DNA from: Symbiodinium sp. CCMP2592
Lineage: Eukaryota; Sar; Dinophyceae; Suessiales; Symbiodiniaceae
Direction: 5' to 3'
Length of the DNA: 64,000 nucleotides
Assembly (NCBI GenBank): GCA_905221615.1
Contig: CAJNDT010006002.1
Location: forward strand, 1,338,501 to 1,402,500
Shown here: positions 30,346 through 41,053 of the stretch, one piece after another
Layout of the letters: every line of letters starts with the position of its first letter
Position numbering within the stretch: position 1 is the first letter of the stretch
Made by a program: the position numbers and the translations under genes
The notes under the pieces: model-generated
Told to the model about the DNA's origin: nothing
Databases searched by the model: none
What the model saw: the letters and a program-made list of their open reading frames with translations, nothing else

Positions 30346-30429
30346 AAGGCCCCATAGTAGTTCCTTTTGGGGGATTGCCTTATAGGATTCTAAATCTGAA
30401 CCACAAAAAGGAACTACTATGGGGCCTTA
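30346..30429. mobile_element. Palindromic MITE-like element, family F
   Basis: Inverted arms AGGCCCCATAGTAGTTCCTT and AAGGAACTACTATGGGGCCT. Copies at 42900-43009 and 61711-61800. Confidence 0.8.
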
Positions 30430-30679
30430 GGGTAGGGAACAGTCAAAACTTCCCAATCCAAATTCCCACGAAACTTATCTTTGTTAGGGCCTCGGCCTTG
30501 GGTTTAGGGTTTAGGGTATAAGCGGTTTCGGACGCTGAGAGTATCAAGGCTCTGGGCCGGTGTTTACGCGGATTCTCTGACAGAACAACCTCAGATTTCA
30601 CCGCTACACGCTTCAAAGGTTGCTTTCGAATTATGTTTCGTTTCGAACTATGGTTTGTTCCATTATAGTAAACCTCCAG

Positions 30680-30790
30680 TCGGTGCGTTGTAAAAGCCAT
30701 GGCAGTTGCGTTATGGCGCTAAGATCTGTTGGCCAGCCGAGGAGCACTATCCTCGGAAGTCCTGCAGAACCTTGGTCAGCACTAAGAACA
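30680..30790 (+). CDS. Gene 3 exon (VRCKSHGSCVMAL)
   Basis: Acceptor AGTAAACCTCCAG, donor GTATCT, 37 codons, phase 0 to 0. SVRCKSHGSCVMALRSVGQ is protein-like; any RCC1 resemblance is weak. Confidence 0.55.
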
Positions 30791-32883
30791 GTATCTCCCT
30801 ATTAGTCCCTTAGGGTTTAGGGTTGCGTAGCCTCGGTGGCCAGGAATAACAGTATCCCACTGTTAGTCCCTTAGGGTTTAGGGTTGCCTATACGCAAGGT
30901 ACACCCAAAAGCCCCATTCTGGTTGTTCAGGCCGCTATATTGAGCTGACAGGTACTGCTGACGAGTAGGATTTACAATGGCGGAGGTTCAGCACGGTCTG
31001 GGCTTTCTTGCGGTGTCGGGGGACATCAGCTCGCCAAAGCACATAGCTTCACAAGCCCCACCTTCAGTCTCGTGCTTGTTGTATGGTTCGAACAGACATG
31101 CGAGTAGAACAGGGTCGAAGACAGTTTCCATTGCCTGGTTCCTGACCTTTCGGGCATGGTCTTTTCGGCGGACGGGCCCGTGGGCCCGTGGGCCCGTGGG
31201 GCCGTGGGCCCGTGGGCCCGTTGGTGGGCCCGTGGCGGGCCCGTGGGCCCGCGAGCCCGTGGGCCCGTGGGCCCGTTGAGCCCGTGGGCCCGCTGGTCAT
31301 GGGCAGTGCTAGGGTCGGGGTGGTAAGAATGGTTGCAAGCCGGAGAGACATTGAATCCTTATTTACAGTGTCCTGCGTTCATGCTGAGTAATCATGTTAA
31401 GTATGGCCTAATGCTCCTGCTATACATGTACATAAACCCATGAAGCCCTGACTAATCATGCCAAGTATTGCCTAGTACTCCTTGTCTACAAGGGCATACA
31501 CACATACACACAAGCATGTACACAAATGCACATACATATACTTACACATATACATATGTACATAAAAGTATGCACATATACAATTGCAAGCATGCATGCA
31601 CACAAATATTTACAGACGTAGCATATATGCATTTACATAGTCCGAAGATGGAGCCTTGGACTGATGGGGCGCTCCTGATTTTAAACTCAGAACTCTCTTG
31701 CCGCCCGTGAACTCCGAGGATGGAGCCTTGGACTGATGGGGCGCCCCTGACTTTAAAATCAGAACTCTTACCACCCCTGAACTCCGAGGATGGAGCCTTG
31801 GACTGATGGGGCGCCCCTGATTTTAAAATCAGAAATCCTACCACCCCCCTACATACATATATACATACACGCATACATACACACATGCATACATGCATAC
31901 ATGCATACACGTTTACATATACATAGGTACATATATACATATATACATATATACATATATACATATATACATATATACATACATACATATATACATATAT
32001 ACATATATACATATATACATATATACACAAGCATGTACACAAATGCACATACATTTACTTACACATATACATATGTACATAAAAGTATGCACATATACAA
32101 TTGCAAGCATGCATGCACACAAATATTTACAGACGTAGCATATATGCATTTACATAGTCCGAAGATGGAGCCTTGGACTGATGGGGCGCTCCTGATTTTA
32201 AACTCAGAACTCTCTTGCCGCCCGTGAACTCCGAGGATGGAGCCTTGGACTGATGGGGCGCCCCTGACTTTAAAATCAGAACTCTTACCACCCCTGAACT
32301 CCGAGGATGGAGCCTTGGACTGGTGGGGCGCCCCTGATTTTAAAATCAGAAATCCTACCACCCCCCTACATACATATATACATACACGCATACATACACA
32401 CATGCATACATGCATACATGCATACACGTTTACATATACATAGGTACATATATACATATATACATATATACATATATACATATATACATATATACATATA
32501 TACATATGTACATATGTACATATGTACATAAATACATATATACATATATACATATATACATATGTACATATATACACATATACATGTATACATATATACA
32601 TATATACATACATACATACATATATACATATATACATACATACATACTTACATACATACATACTTACATACATACATAAATACATACATACCTACATACA
32701 TACACACACATACATACATACACATACATACACATACATACATACATACACACACACATACAAACATACATACACACATACATACATATATACATACATA
32801 CATACATACCTACATACAAACATACATACATACATACATACACACACATACATACATACACACACACACATACATACATACAT

Positions 32884-32914
<31 letters not shown>

Positions 32915-35900
32915 TACATACATACACACATACATACATACATACATACATACATACATACATACATGGCCCGTGGGCCCGTGTATGGGCCCGCTGGCCC
33001 GTGAGCCCGTGGGCCCGTGGGCCCGTGGGCCCGCTGGCCCGTGAGCCCGTGGGCCCGTGGGCCCGTGCATGGTCCCGTGGGCCCGTGGGCCCGTGGGCCC
33101 GCTGGCCCGTGAGCCCGTGGGCCCGTGGGCCCGTTGGTCTTGTTTTGACTTGTCTGTCCGTGGGACGGGCCCTTCTCGACCTTTCAGGTTCACTTGCGGC
33201 TCATCGCCGATGACCAGACTTCCACCATGATCGTCCATAAGGCTGTAACCATGGTCGGGGTCGGTGTGTGGGAGCTTAGGGTTGCGAGGATTTTGGGGGT
33301 TGAGCAGGTTTGGAGCTCGAGGGGTTCGGGAGCTAGGCTTTCGACGACTACAGGGTTCAGCAGTTTAGGCTTCTCGGCTGAGTTTCAGGCTTCGTTTCGG
33401 GATCGGGGTGGAGGAGGTTAAGCCTTTCAGTCGGGTTTTCGAGTTTTCGGTGTTGGAAGTTTACAAGCTTGGGGTTTTGGGTCATCTAGGCAGGCATGAA
33501 CTTGGGTGGTGCATCTTTGTGTACATGAGTGTATGTGAAGGTGTTCACAAAGATGCCAGCCTGAATGGTTATACTACTCCGCAAAGTTCCTCATACTAGC
33601 AATAATAAGAAAAACACCATGCCAATTATTAAGGCCCCTTGCAGTATTCCTAGGAAGTATTAGGAAGATCCCTTAAAGTGGACCTATTCAGAGGATCTAT
33701 GTCCCCAAGGGTTCCCCTAATCCTAACTCCCAAATATTCGAATGACGTGCTTTCCAGGCAGTGTTGCAGCGGTCGCCGTACTTCCAGGCACGTCTGGCAG
33801 ATCACTGGCACAATGCCAAGGAGGAAAAGACAGGCCGGGGATCTGGAGGTATTCAAGGTTTTGTTTCGGTGCAAGGAAATTTCAGGGTTCGGAAATCTTC
33901 CGAACTAAGCTTCGCGGCTGAGTCGGAACCGCTGGATGCGCAAAATGCAATTCGGTGATCCGCTTAGGAGCAGCTGCAGCTGCAACTTCATGACCACCAG
34001 TGTCAAACCTTTCATTCGGACCGACGCTGCACAGATGCCACCTTTTGAGATACTTGCCCTGATCCTTCTGTTCCCCGTCATGTAGAGGTCATTGAAAATG
34101 GTGCTGAACAGGGGCCAGCTTGAAAGGCTACCCTTACGGGTCCATGTGCTCCTATAGTACATACATTGGTCTTGATGTAGTCCCTACTTAGGTACTTTGG
34201 AGCCCAAGTATATACTATATGGCTAATGGACCCTTAGAGAACTTTGCTTTCAGTCTCTCAGGTCTTTTGCCGTTGCGGTTGCCTCCGGGCTGTCCCGTGG
34301 CCGCTGCCACCGTCGTGATCCGATACCTTTACACGGACGTGGAGGTGCAAATCCAGTTGTGCCGACTGCGCAAAAGAGTTTTAGGGTCAGTCAGGCTCAT
34401 ATGTGAAGTGCTTTTTCGGTCCCCAAAGAAATACGGCACCCCTATAAAAGAAAAGGAGCCCATATTTCGATAACTACCCAAATGAGCTTTGAGTCAGGGT
34501 TGGGGTTTATAGGGTTTGGGGTTTAGGGGAACATAGGGGCCTAAATATTTATTTATGCTATTCTGGGGTTTCTTATTATAAGTGTAGTAAATAGGCCCCA
34601 AATCCCTATTCTAACTATGAAGGCCACCATATCAGGTTTTTAGGGCCAAGAACTGTTCCGAACGGCATGAGATTGTCCTCAATGTGAAAACGGACACTCA
34701 GATCCGTGGGCTTCTGGAAGGACTGGTGGTCCCAACACCCCCCAACCCCTACACCGCATGGGGCTCCTTGACATCTGCATTGTATGGGTTTAGACACCTT
34801 CAAAGTCATCCACTTCGGCCAAATTCTCCGCAAGTCTCGGTAGAAACAAGCCGGGGCTTTCGGGTTGAGGGTATAACATCGGGGCTTTAATAATTGCCTA
34901 TACTATTTTGGGAACTCCTTGTTGAAATTATGATTATAGTGTTTTAATTATTAAGGCTCCTATATTATATGGGACCCCAGACCCATCCCGTAATGCGAAG
35001 GAGAAGTGTTCGCCTCAGAGCGCAGCGTGCTTCGCCAGGACCTCCGTGAGAGTGTTTCGCCCGGGAGGTTGCTAGCATTGCCATTGTCGCGATTTGTAAG
35101 GTTCTGTGCCGTGGGGACTTCTGAAGTTAGGGACTCGGACTTTGCAAGTCACGCAAGCAAGGTCGTTGGTGGAAAACAGGCTTAGGTCTTTGAAGACACA
35201 TTTGCCATGTCCGCACTCCGAGCATCCGAACTGTTCCAGTGGGTTAACTTGTCTTGGAACTTGACAGCATCAAACCTACCAAGCATCACGACGCATACCT
35301 GTGTGGTGTGTGTGTTGACAATTGAGGTGCACTTGTTCACGTATACTTAAATGAGCACTCATGCGCAAGAGCTCTATCTCTCTGAAGGCAATGTGGTCAA
35401 GTGGTGCCCCACCTCAATCCCAGCAGCCCAGAACCAACATGACAAATGTCAAACACCCAAGAGGCTTCAACCCAAAGCAGCAAGCCCTAGACCTTAACAA
35501 TTGAAGCCCGAACGCGCTAGACAAAAGAGCTAACATGTTGGGCATTTGGGCTTACGGCTTCTCGCTGCGATGCTTATAGGGCGCAAAAAGCTTGAAGCCT
35601 GTTTACAAGAAGCTGAAGCAACTAAGATGTACAGAACCCAATTCTTGAAGACCCATACCCACAAGTCCTTCAATCACGCTATGCTTGTTATAGCTTCAAT
35701 AAATACTACAAACCGTATTCACCTGGCAAGAACAATCTGAAACCCTTACCCAAACCCTAATCCCCACAGACATTTATTGTATACTGTCATATTGGTATTC
35801 TTGGTATTTTGATTATTATTACTAGTACTATTGTTATTTTTAGTAGTATCACTACTGTTATTATTAATAGTATTAATGTTTTTACTATTGTTTTTAATTT

Positions 35901-37272
35901 TCATTATTATTGTAGTCATTGCAGAAGCTAGAAGACGCCAGGAGCGCCACCGCCGGCAGCCTGCGGCTTGGCCAGGCCATGCTCCTCACATGGGGGGCGG
36001 TGGGGGGGGTTTAGGGGTCCAGAGCTTCTAGGGGTTTAGGGCCTCTAGGGTTGTAGGGGTTTAGGGGCTCTAGGGGTTTGGGGTTTAGGGGTTCAGGGGT
36101 TTTAGGGATTTGGATTTTGGGCTCTAGGGCTGCAGGGAGATATGCGGGCTTGGATTTATAATACGGGTTGTGGCTTGTTTTTCTGCGGGATCTTTGGCGG
36201 GCTTTGCTTCTTGTCTCGAGCGATAAGTGCGATCCACAGCGAAACGCAGCAGACCTGTAGATGCTAGAATCTAGAACATGGTTCTCCAGGTTGTATTCCC
36301 GAAATGAACCAGGTTTTGCCTGAAGTGCGAACCTTAACCCCCTACATGCTACGCCACGAAACCTCTAGGGTTGAAACCACCTATTATGGACCCTTATTTC
36401 TGGGATCCTTATAAAAATTATGTACCTACTATTTTCCTTATATGTACCCTTAAGTAGGGTCCCTAGCATTCCCCTCAAAGGCCTAAGAACCATGCTTCTA
36501 CCCTTTTGAAACCCCGTATGTAAACCCGTCAAGTATAAACCCTATAATTCATCTGCAGCAGCTGTATCAGGGTCGACCTCTTTGCATCCCAAGGCTCCTC
36601 AATGACCGACGAATATGATGGCTCGCAGGGGAGTCGATCGGCCTGAGTTGGGAATCAGAGACCTCACTTAAGAGAAGGCAGATGCCCTGCAGTCTGTGTA
36701 GTAGGTCACCGTCTCTAGAAATCCATGGAAAAGTATCCAAAGATCTCTGCAACCCGTGAGTAAAGACGTCAGGCGTCTGTGGCCATTGGCGCGGCACAGC
36801 TAAGCCAGATGTTGCTTTTGGAGGAGCCTGCCTGCAGGCGTTTAGGCGTACTGGGAGCACTAGAGGGATTTAAGGGGTTTTGGGGTTTTGGAGTGTAGGG
36901 GACGATGGGTAGAGTATGGTAGAGTACTAGAACCTCCTGTCGGAGAAGCAGGACATCGTTGCAAAGATCTACGGGGGCTTTGAAAGACACGACACATTCA
37001 TACGATCCCAAATTGGAATAAGGGTTGCAGCACGGATTCTCTCGCCCTGCTGTGCCGCCGTGCTATGCCACGATGGCATCTTCCACTATATGGTTGGTTC
37101 TCCAGCTTTCCTGCAGTCTGATCACCTGAGTTCTGTCCTGTTAGCAGCTGCTGTTCATTGCTATCAGTTTGCACGATGGTTGATGCCTGTCGTTTCTGTC
37201 TCTCCCTTGGATCATGAATCCTCAAATGGAACCTAGTACAGTCTGCTTGTCCAGCATTCGCAACTCAGATGA
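30680..37272 (+). CDS. BTB/POZ-domain protein gene (gene 3)
   Basis: The exons at 33188, 33758 and 34262 join in phase to give a BTB/POZ fold signature: STMIVHK, then AVLQRSPYFQARL, then RLPPGCPVAAATVVIRYLYT. In BTB domains the conserved His before AVL, the RSPYF stretch and the YLYT stretch hold these positions, so the family call is firm. Upstream exons (30680, 30952) and downstream helical exons (35026, 35925, 36931, 37237) join in phase. The C-terminal part is Leu/Ala-rich, like BACK or armadillo-type helices. BTB proteins dimerise and often recruit cullin-3 ligases or act as scaffolds in the cytosol or nucleus. The first exon is not identified. Introns run from 48 bp to 2.1 kb; the largest, 31072-33187, is a repeat nest. 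Stop at 37270-37272 is proposed through a 48-bp intron. Confidence 0.7.
30952..31071 (+). CDS. Gene 3 exon, N-terminal side of BTB
   Basis: Acceptor TTGAGCTGACAG, donor GTGCTT (or GTTGTA six bases on), phase 0 to 0. It reads VLLTSRIYNGGGSARSGLSC and ends SPTFSL. It joins the BTB exon at 33188 in phase. Confidence 0.5.
31175..31292. repeat. GGGCCCGT array, first block
   Basis: About 118 bp of tandem GGGCCCGT units with a few variants. The core GGGCCC is itself a palindrome. A second block is at 32968-33135. Confidence 0.95.
31506..32370. repeat. 517-bp direct tandem duplication
   Basis: Bases 31509-31860 recur at 32026-32370 with an offset of 517 (TCCGAAGATGGAGCC at 31641 and 32158). Each copy holds about three 70-bp subunits containing GATGGAGCCTTGGACTGATG and the palindrome CTGATTTTAAAATCAG. 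Differences between copies are very few, so the duplication is recent. Confidence 0.9.
32370..32967. repeat. (ACAT)n / CATA microsatellite
   Basis: About 600 bp of ACAT/ATAC/ACAC repeats. Tyr/Ile/Thr/His open frames here, on both strands, are artefacts. Confidence 0.95.
32968..33135. repeat. GGGCCCGT array, second block
   Basis: About 170 bp of GGGCCCGT with GCTGGCCCGTGA variants, ending 52 bp before the BTB exon. Confidence 0.95.
33188..33244 (+). CDS. Gene 3 exon: BTB strand/His segment
   Basis: Acceptor TCGACCTTTCAG. VHLRLIADDQTSTMIVHK matches the BTB region that ends in the conserved His. A GT donor after 33244 adds one Ala before the next exon; a GC donor after 33241 (AAG|GCTGTA) would give the canonical HK-AVL spacing. 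Phase 0 either way. Confidence 0.75.
33758..33848 (+). CDS. Gene 3 exon: BTB RSPYF segment
   Basis: Acceptor CGTGCTTTCCAG, donor GTATTC, phase 0 to 1. AVLQRSPYFQARLADHW is the conserved BTB helix region. Confidence 0.85.
34262..34385 (+). CDS. Gene 3 exon: BTB YLYT segment
   Basis: Acceptor CTTTCAGTCTCTCAG; phase 1 joins 33848 as G+GT. LPPGCPVAAATVVIRYLYTD is the BTB core strand and helix. The end at GTCAGT is phase 2 and fits 35026; GTTTTA after 34377 is an alternative. Confidence 0.85.
34530..34632. mobile_element. MITE-like element, family C
   Basis: It starts ATAGGGGCCTAAATA and ends ATGAAGGCCACCATA. Confidence 0.6.
34886..34970. mobile_element. MITE-like element, family C
   Basis: It starts CTTTAATAATTGCCTATACT and ends TTATTAAGGCTCCTATA. 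Confidence 0.65.
35026..35095 (+). CDS. Gene 3 exon, post-BTB helix
   Basis: Acceptor GAGCGCAG, consensus-like donor GTAAGG, phase 2 to 0. VLRQDLRESVSPGRLLALPL is Leu-rich and joins RVLG from the BTB exon in phase. Confidence 0.55.
35925..35999 (+). CDS. Gene 3 exon, post-BTB helix (KLEDARSATAG)
   Basis: Acceptor GTAGTCATTGCAG, donor GTGGGG, 25 codons, phase 0 to 0. KLEDARSATAGSLRLGQAML is helical, as in the region following BTB domains. Confidence 0.55.
36557..36633 (+). CDS. Candidate exon (CIRVDLFASQGSS)
   Basis: Acceptor AATTCATCTGCAG; frame SCIRVDLFASQGSSMTDEYD. Its phase (2) does not join 35999, and the - strand is open here too. Tentative. Confidence 0.3.
36931..37188 (+). CDS. Gene 3 exon, long helical C-terminal part
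   Basis: The frame runs 86 codons from after the acceptor AGTACTAG: NLLSEKQDIVAKIYGGFERH and on to LLAAAVHCYQFARWLMP. The Ala/Leu pattern suggests paired helices of armadillo or HEAT type, but no family is certain. Without splicing it stays open to the stop at 37234-37236. The acceptor lacks a pyrimidine tract. Confidence 0.5.
37237..37272 (+). CDS. Proposed gene 3 last exon
   Basis: A 48-bp pyrimidine-containing intron (37189-37236) would splice to YSLLVQHSQLR and TGA. This is one of two possible ends; the other is the unspliced stop at 37234. Confidence 0.35.
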   Translation, partial: YSLLVQHSQLR

Positions 37273-37547
37273 ACTGTGGATGTGCCAGCTTACCCTGGAA
37301 AGCTAAAGTAAGCTCTTGGTTGTTGCGAAATGCGCACATGCAGTGGCATCTGAATCAGTCAAGTCTTGCGGCTGGTGAGGTCACGCATGTTTCACACGTT
37401 ACAAAGAAAAGACACCTTCAAGATTTCAGCAAGGCAAGAGTAGGTACGTTGATGACGGTTGCAGCTCACCATAGCTCACCTGATCTTGTCGCTGCCTTGG
37501 AAGGTGCTGCCCAATCCGAGCATAAGGTTGGAATTAGAGCGCAGTAG
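37269..37547 (+). CDS. 92-codon ORF of unknown function
   Basis: An ATG-initiated frame with protein-like content (HLQDFSKARVGTLMTVAAHH) and a stop at 37545-37547. It contains GTAAGC, GTGAGG and GTACGT donor-like sites, so it may be several small exons. No domain recognised. Confidence 0.35.
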   Translation: MNCGCASLPWKAKVSSWLLRNAHMQWHLNQSSLAAGEVTHVSHVTKKRHLQDFSKARVGTLMTVAAHHSSPDLVAALEGAAQSEHKVGIRAQ

Positions 37548-38357
37548 GATAGCAAAATCATTCAACAACAGTATGCCGTGCTGACGGTCGCTATTGTGGT
37601 GGTGACCATGTTGGCTTTGGGTTTGTGTAGATGAACCTTTTGATGATGATTATGAGGATGATGATGATGATACTGTGATGACCATGATAATGTTGATGAT
37701 AAGCACGGTGAAGAATAAATACATACTCTGATGACTATGATGAAGAAAAGGTTGATACTGATGATGTTGTTGATACTCAAGAGAACGATGGCCTGACGGT
37801 GTCGTTTTCAAGAGAACAAAGGCCTGGTGCAAGTTTACTGCCAGTGTCGTCAGAGAGGCGCACTAGCCCGAAACCATACACCAAACAAAACCACACCACC
37901 CCAAAACCCCTAAACCCCTCGAACCTTCAGAGCCCTGAGCTTCAAAGCCACGGTGCCAGGACTTGGCAGAGGAGTCGGGGTCTCAGGGTTTAGAGTCTTA
38001 GGGGTTAGGGGTTCAGGGGTTTAGGGGTTTGAGGGTTTGGGGCTTAGGGTTACTTGAAGTTAACCCGCAAGGAATAATTACGTTGGAAGTTTATATCGAT
38101 TCCTTATAGTATCCTTTATCGAACCCGTATATTACCGCCCACTGTATGTGCGCTCACTCGCATCGTCGGGTGTAGAAAGCAGGCCGAAGAACGGAGTTTT
38201 AGCGGCTTTTTGGGGTTGAGGGTTGTAGGGTTCAGGGTGCAGGGGTTGAGGGGTTTAGCATACGGGCTGTGAGCTTCGGGTTTAGGGTCTTGAGAGTTGT
38301 ACGGCTTTCGAAGTCATGTCCGCTAGTTTCCCCTCATTGCTGAATGTTTCATGACTG

Positions 38358-39496
38358 ATGACAGACATCACAGAACTAGACTTGCAACTGCCAGCTCCCG
38401 ACAAGTCCTTTGATGTGAACTACATTTGCAAGGCAGGAAAAGCTCAATGTGCCAAAAATTGGCCGCAACTCCAACACCTGCGCGCCCCGTTTAGACTACA
38501 CGAAGCCCGTGAAGTTTGCCGTATCTCCAAGCCTCGACTGCAAGGTCAGCGTGCTCCCCGGTGTCTTCCACGGTTCACGTTATAAGAAGCACGGACTGCG
38601 TGTTCAGTATGCTCAACCTAATCCGTGCATGTGCCAAACGAAGCACCTATCGAGAATGGGGGTCGCAGAAGCCATGGCTCAGGTCACGCTGGTCCAGTGT
38701 CGATGTCTGCACACCATCCACACAGACTGCACAGGTCGACATCGTCGTCAAATCCTTGCCGATGTGTTGCCCTAACGGCCTGGTCGTGTTGCGTGGTCCA
38801 GGTGCATGCGACTTTCTTTTCCATCCATGCCGTTTCTTGTCAAAACCCAATTCAGCACGATGTGTGGGACAAAGATGATGCTGTATACACAGAATGCGAT
38901 CGACCTGGGCACTTCGAAGCGTGTGTGCCGCAGCCACAACATCGCCTTGAGTCGGTCGAGCACCTAGGGCTCCGGTTAAAGATGCCTCGCGCGCGTGCCA
39001 CAGCTTTCGGGTTCCTCCATGCATGATAGGCGGAATGCTTCATCCTGTTGCCGACGGGGGCGATATCACCCCGGCAGGATCCCGCAGCCCCCGGGCCTTG
39101 CGAAGCTGCGTCTCTGCTTATCACGTGGATGTGCGCTATGTCCGCACTCCAGTCCCGACTGATGGCTCCGATTTTGCGCGCCCAAGCATATCAGCCACGC
39201 AACCGTCACCCGAGTTAGCAGCAAGCACCTTGCTCAAAGAAAACAGTCCGTATGAGCCCAAAACGCCTTTGGATTCGTTCCAGCCAATGCGTTTGGCAGG
39301 TGAGCTGCATTGGTATAGTTTTGAGCCACCGATCTCCAACTCAAACTTGCACGCGATGACCCAGGCGTCTCTCTCCCCGCACAGTCACCTCCTCCTGTGC
39401 TTCGCTTAGTCGACGAAAACTCCGGGCTTGAGTTATCCAACACGGAGGACGCCCTGGAGCGCATCGGGGTCAGAGCTGTGGGGGCTTTCAAACGTA
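38358..39496 (+). CDS. Exon-dense coding island, frames unresolved
   Basis: Notable stretches are DITELDLQLPAPDKSFDVNY (from 38364), KLNVPKIGRNSNTCAPRLDY then FAVSPSLDCKVSVLPG (38437-38600), SCQNPIQHDVWDKDDAVYTE (about 38843 on), and ISATQPSPELAASTLLKEN with an end MRLAG at a GTGAGC donor (39301). Cysteines and DCKVS recall extracellular modules, but no domain is certain. The frames switch several times without large introns. Confidence 0.5.
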
Positions 39497-40993
39497 ATGG
39501 CTGATGCTGAGGTTCCTGCCATGGACGGTGCTGGAAAGCGCGCTGGTCCGGATCCGCGCCGTTCCAAGACGTCACCTAAACAAGGTGCCCGCGCAGAACC
39601 AAGCAAAAAACGGAAGCGTGCCACCTCGCCAAATCCCGCGCCCAAAAGAGCTCGTGCTCCTCCAAGAGTCGAAAAGAGGTGTCCCGCCACAGCGGCTGCA
39701 ACAGACAGGAAAGAAACCCTGAACAGTATTGGGGTGGCATCAACAAGGCAAGCCCAACATCTTCATGCTCACAGTATGTCACATATCAAGCCTCTATATA
39801 GGGCTACGAGGCTTTGCCTTAGAACCCGTAAACCCTAAACGCTAAACCCTTGAACCCTAAACCTGAAAAACCCTAGACCCTAGACCCTAAAAAAGGACAC
39901 GAGCCCCTGGCTCCTCCAACTATGGAATTTCGGACGCTCATGCAGACGGAAAAGGGCCCATAAAAAAAACAAAAACCTAAAAAAGAGAACCTTAAAAACC
40001 CAAGGCTCTCACGCTTGGCTCAATCGCTGCTGGTCTCATCAGACGAGGCGGCTGCTCTCCAGGCGGACAAACCTTTTAAGGGGCTTCCGGGAGTACCTAG
40101 GGTTTAGGGTTTAGGGTTTGGTTTCGGGTTTAGGGTATATAGGCTTTTGGGGACTTACATAATTACCAATACTATGCTGGTTCCTCATTATATTTCCGGG
40201 TTTAGCGGTTTAGGGATTTGGGGTTCGAAGTCAGTTAGCTCGTTGAAACTAGGAGGCTCGGGCCAGGAGGACGAGGTTTTCAAACTGGAGGTATGGGCCA
40301 TCGCACACATTGCACTACTTCAACTAGCAGGTGCTTAGGACATGTTATTGTCACAAATGGTAGGGCTTTGTAGACCTAGACTGAAGCAATCATCTTAGTA
40401 GTGGAGGGCTGGGACGTGTTGAGACTGAAGGGTTTTCACCAGCGTTTTGATTCGTCGATGATGTTGGTTATGATGATGCTGCACTGCGTCTCTGTGTGTG
40501 TGTGTGTGTATCCGAACACAGCTGAGCGCACGTGCACATGTGTGTGTCCCGAACTTTATCAATGTCCGGCGGCCGAAAGTGGCTCAGCACTTGTTGGACA
40601 TTCATTGACCTGAGCATTTTTGGTTCACATGCTTCAAAAGTGTCGTTGATTGATACCGCTGCTTCTGTTGCAGCTCTTGCTGCCGGCATTGGCGTTTAGG
40701 ATGATGATGATGATCATCATGTAACTTGTGATGATGATGTCGCTGCTGCTGCTGCTGTTCTTGTGCTTCTTGTTGTTGCTGTCGTTGTTTCTTGTTGCTG
40801 GTGCTGTACACAGCAAGCACCTCCTCACACACATGCCTGCATAAACATAATGTCGCGGATTTGTAGCTCTGCGTGTCTGTCTGTCCGTCCGTCGGTCTTT
40901 TTGTCTGGCTGTCTCGCTGTCTGGCTGGCTGGCTGTCTGTCTGTCTGTCTTTGTGCACGTGAGTCTGTCTGTGTCTGCGCGCGTGTGTGTGTG

Positions 40994-41053
<60 letters not shown>

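Noticed and set aside
31542..33238. Many Tyr/Ile/Cys/His open frames on both strands
   Set aside because: All are translations of CATA/ACAT and GGGCCCGT repeats.
36567..37225. - strand frames of 97 and 75 codons
   Set aside because: The + strand frame 36931-37188 is longer, continuous and in phase with the BTB exons; these appear to be its shadows.
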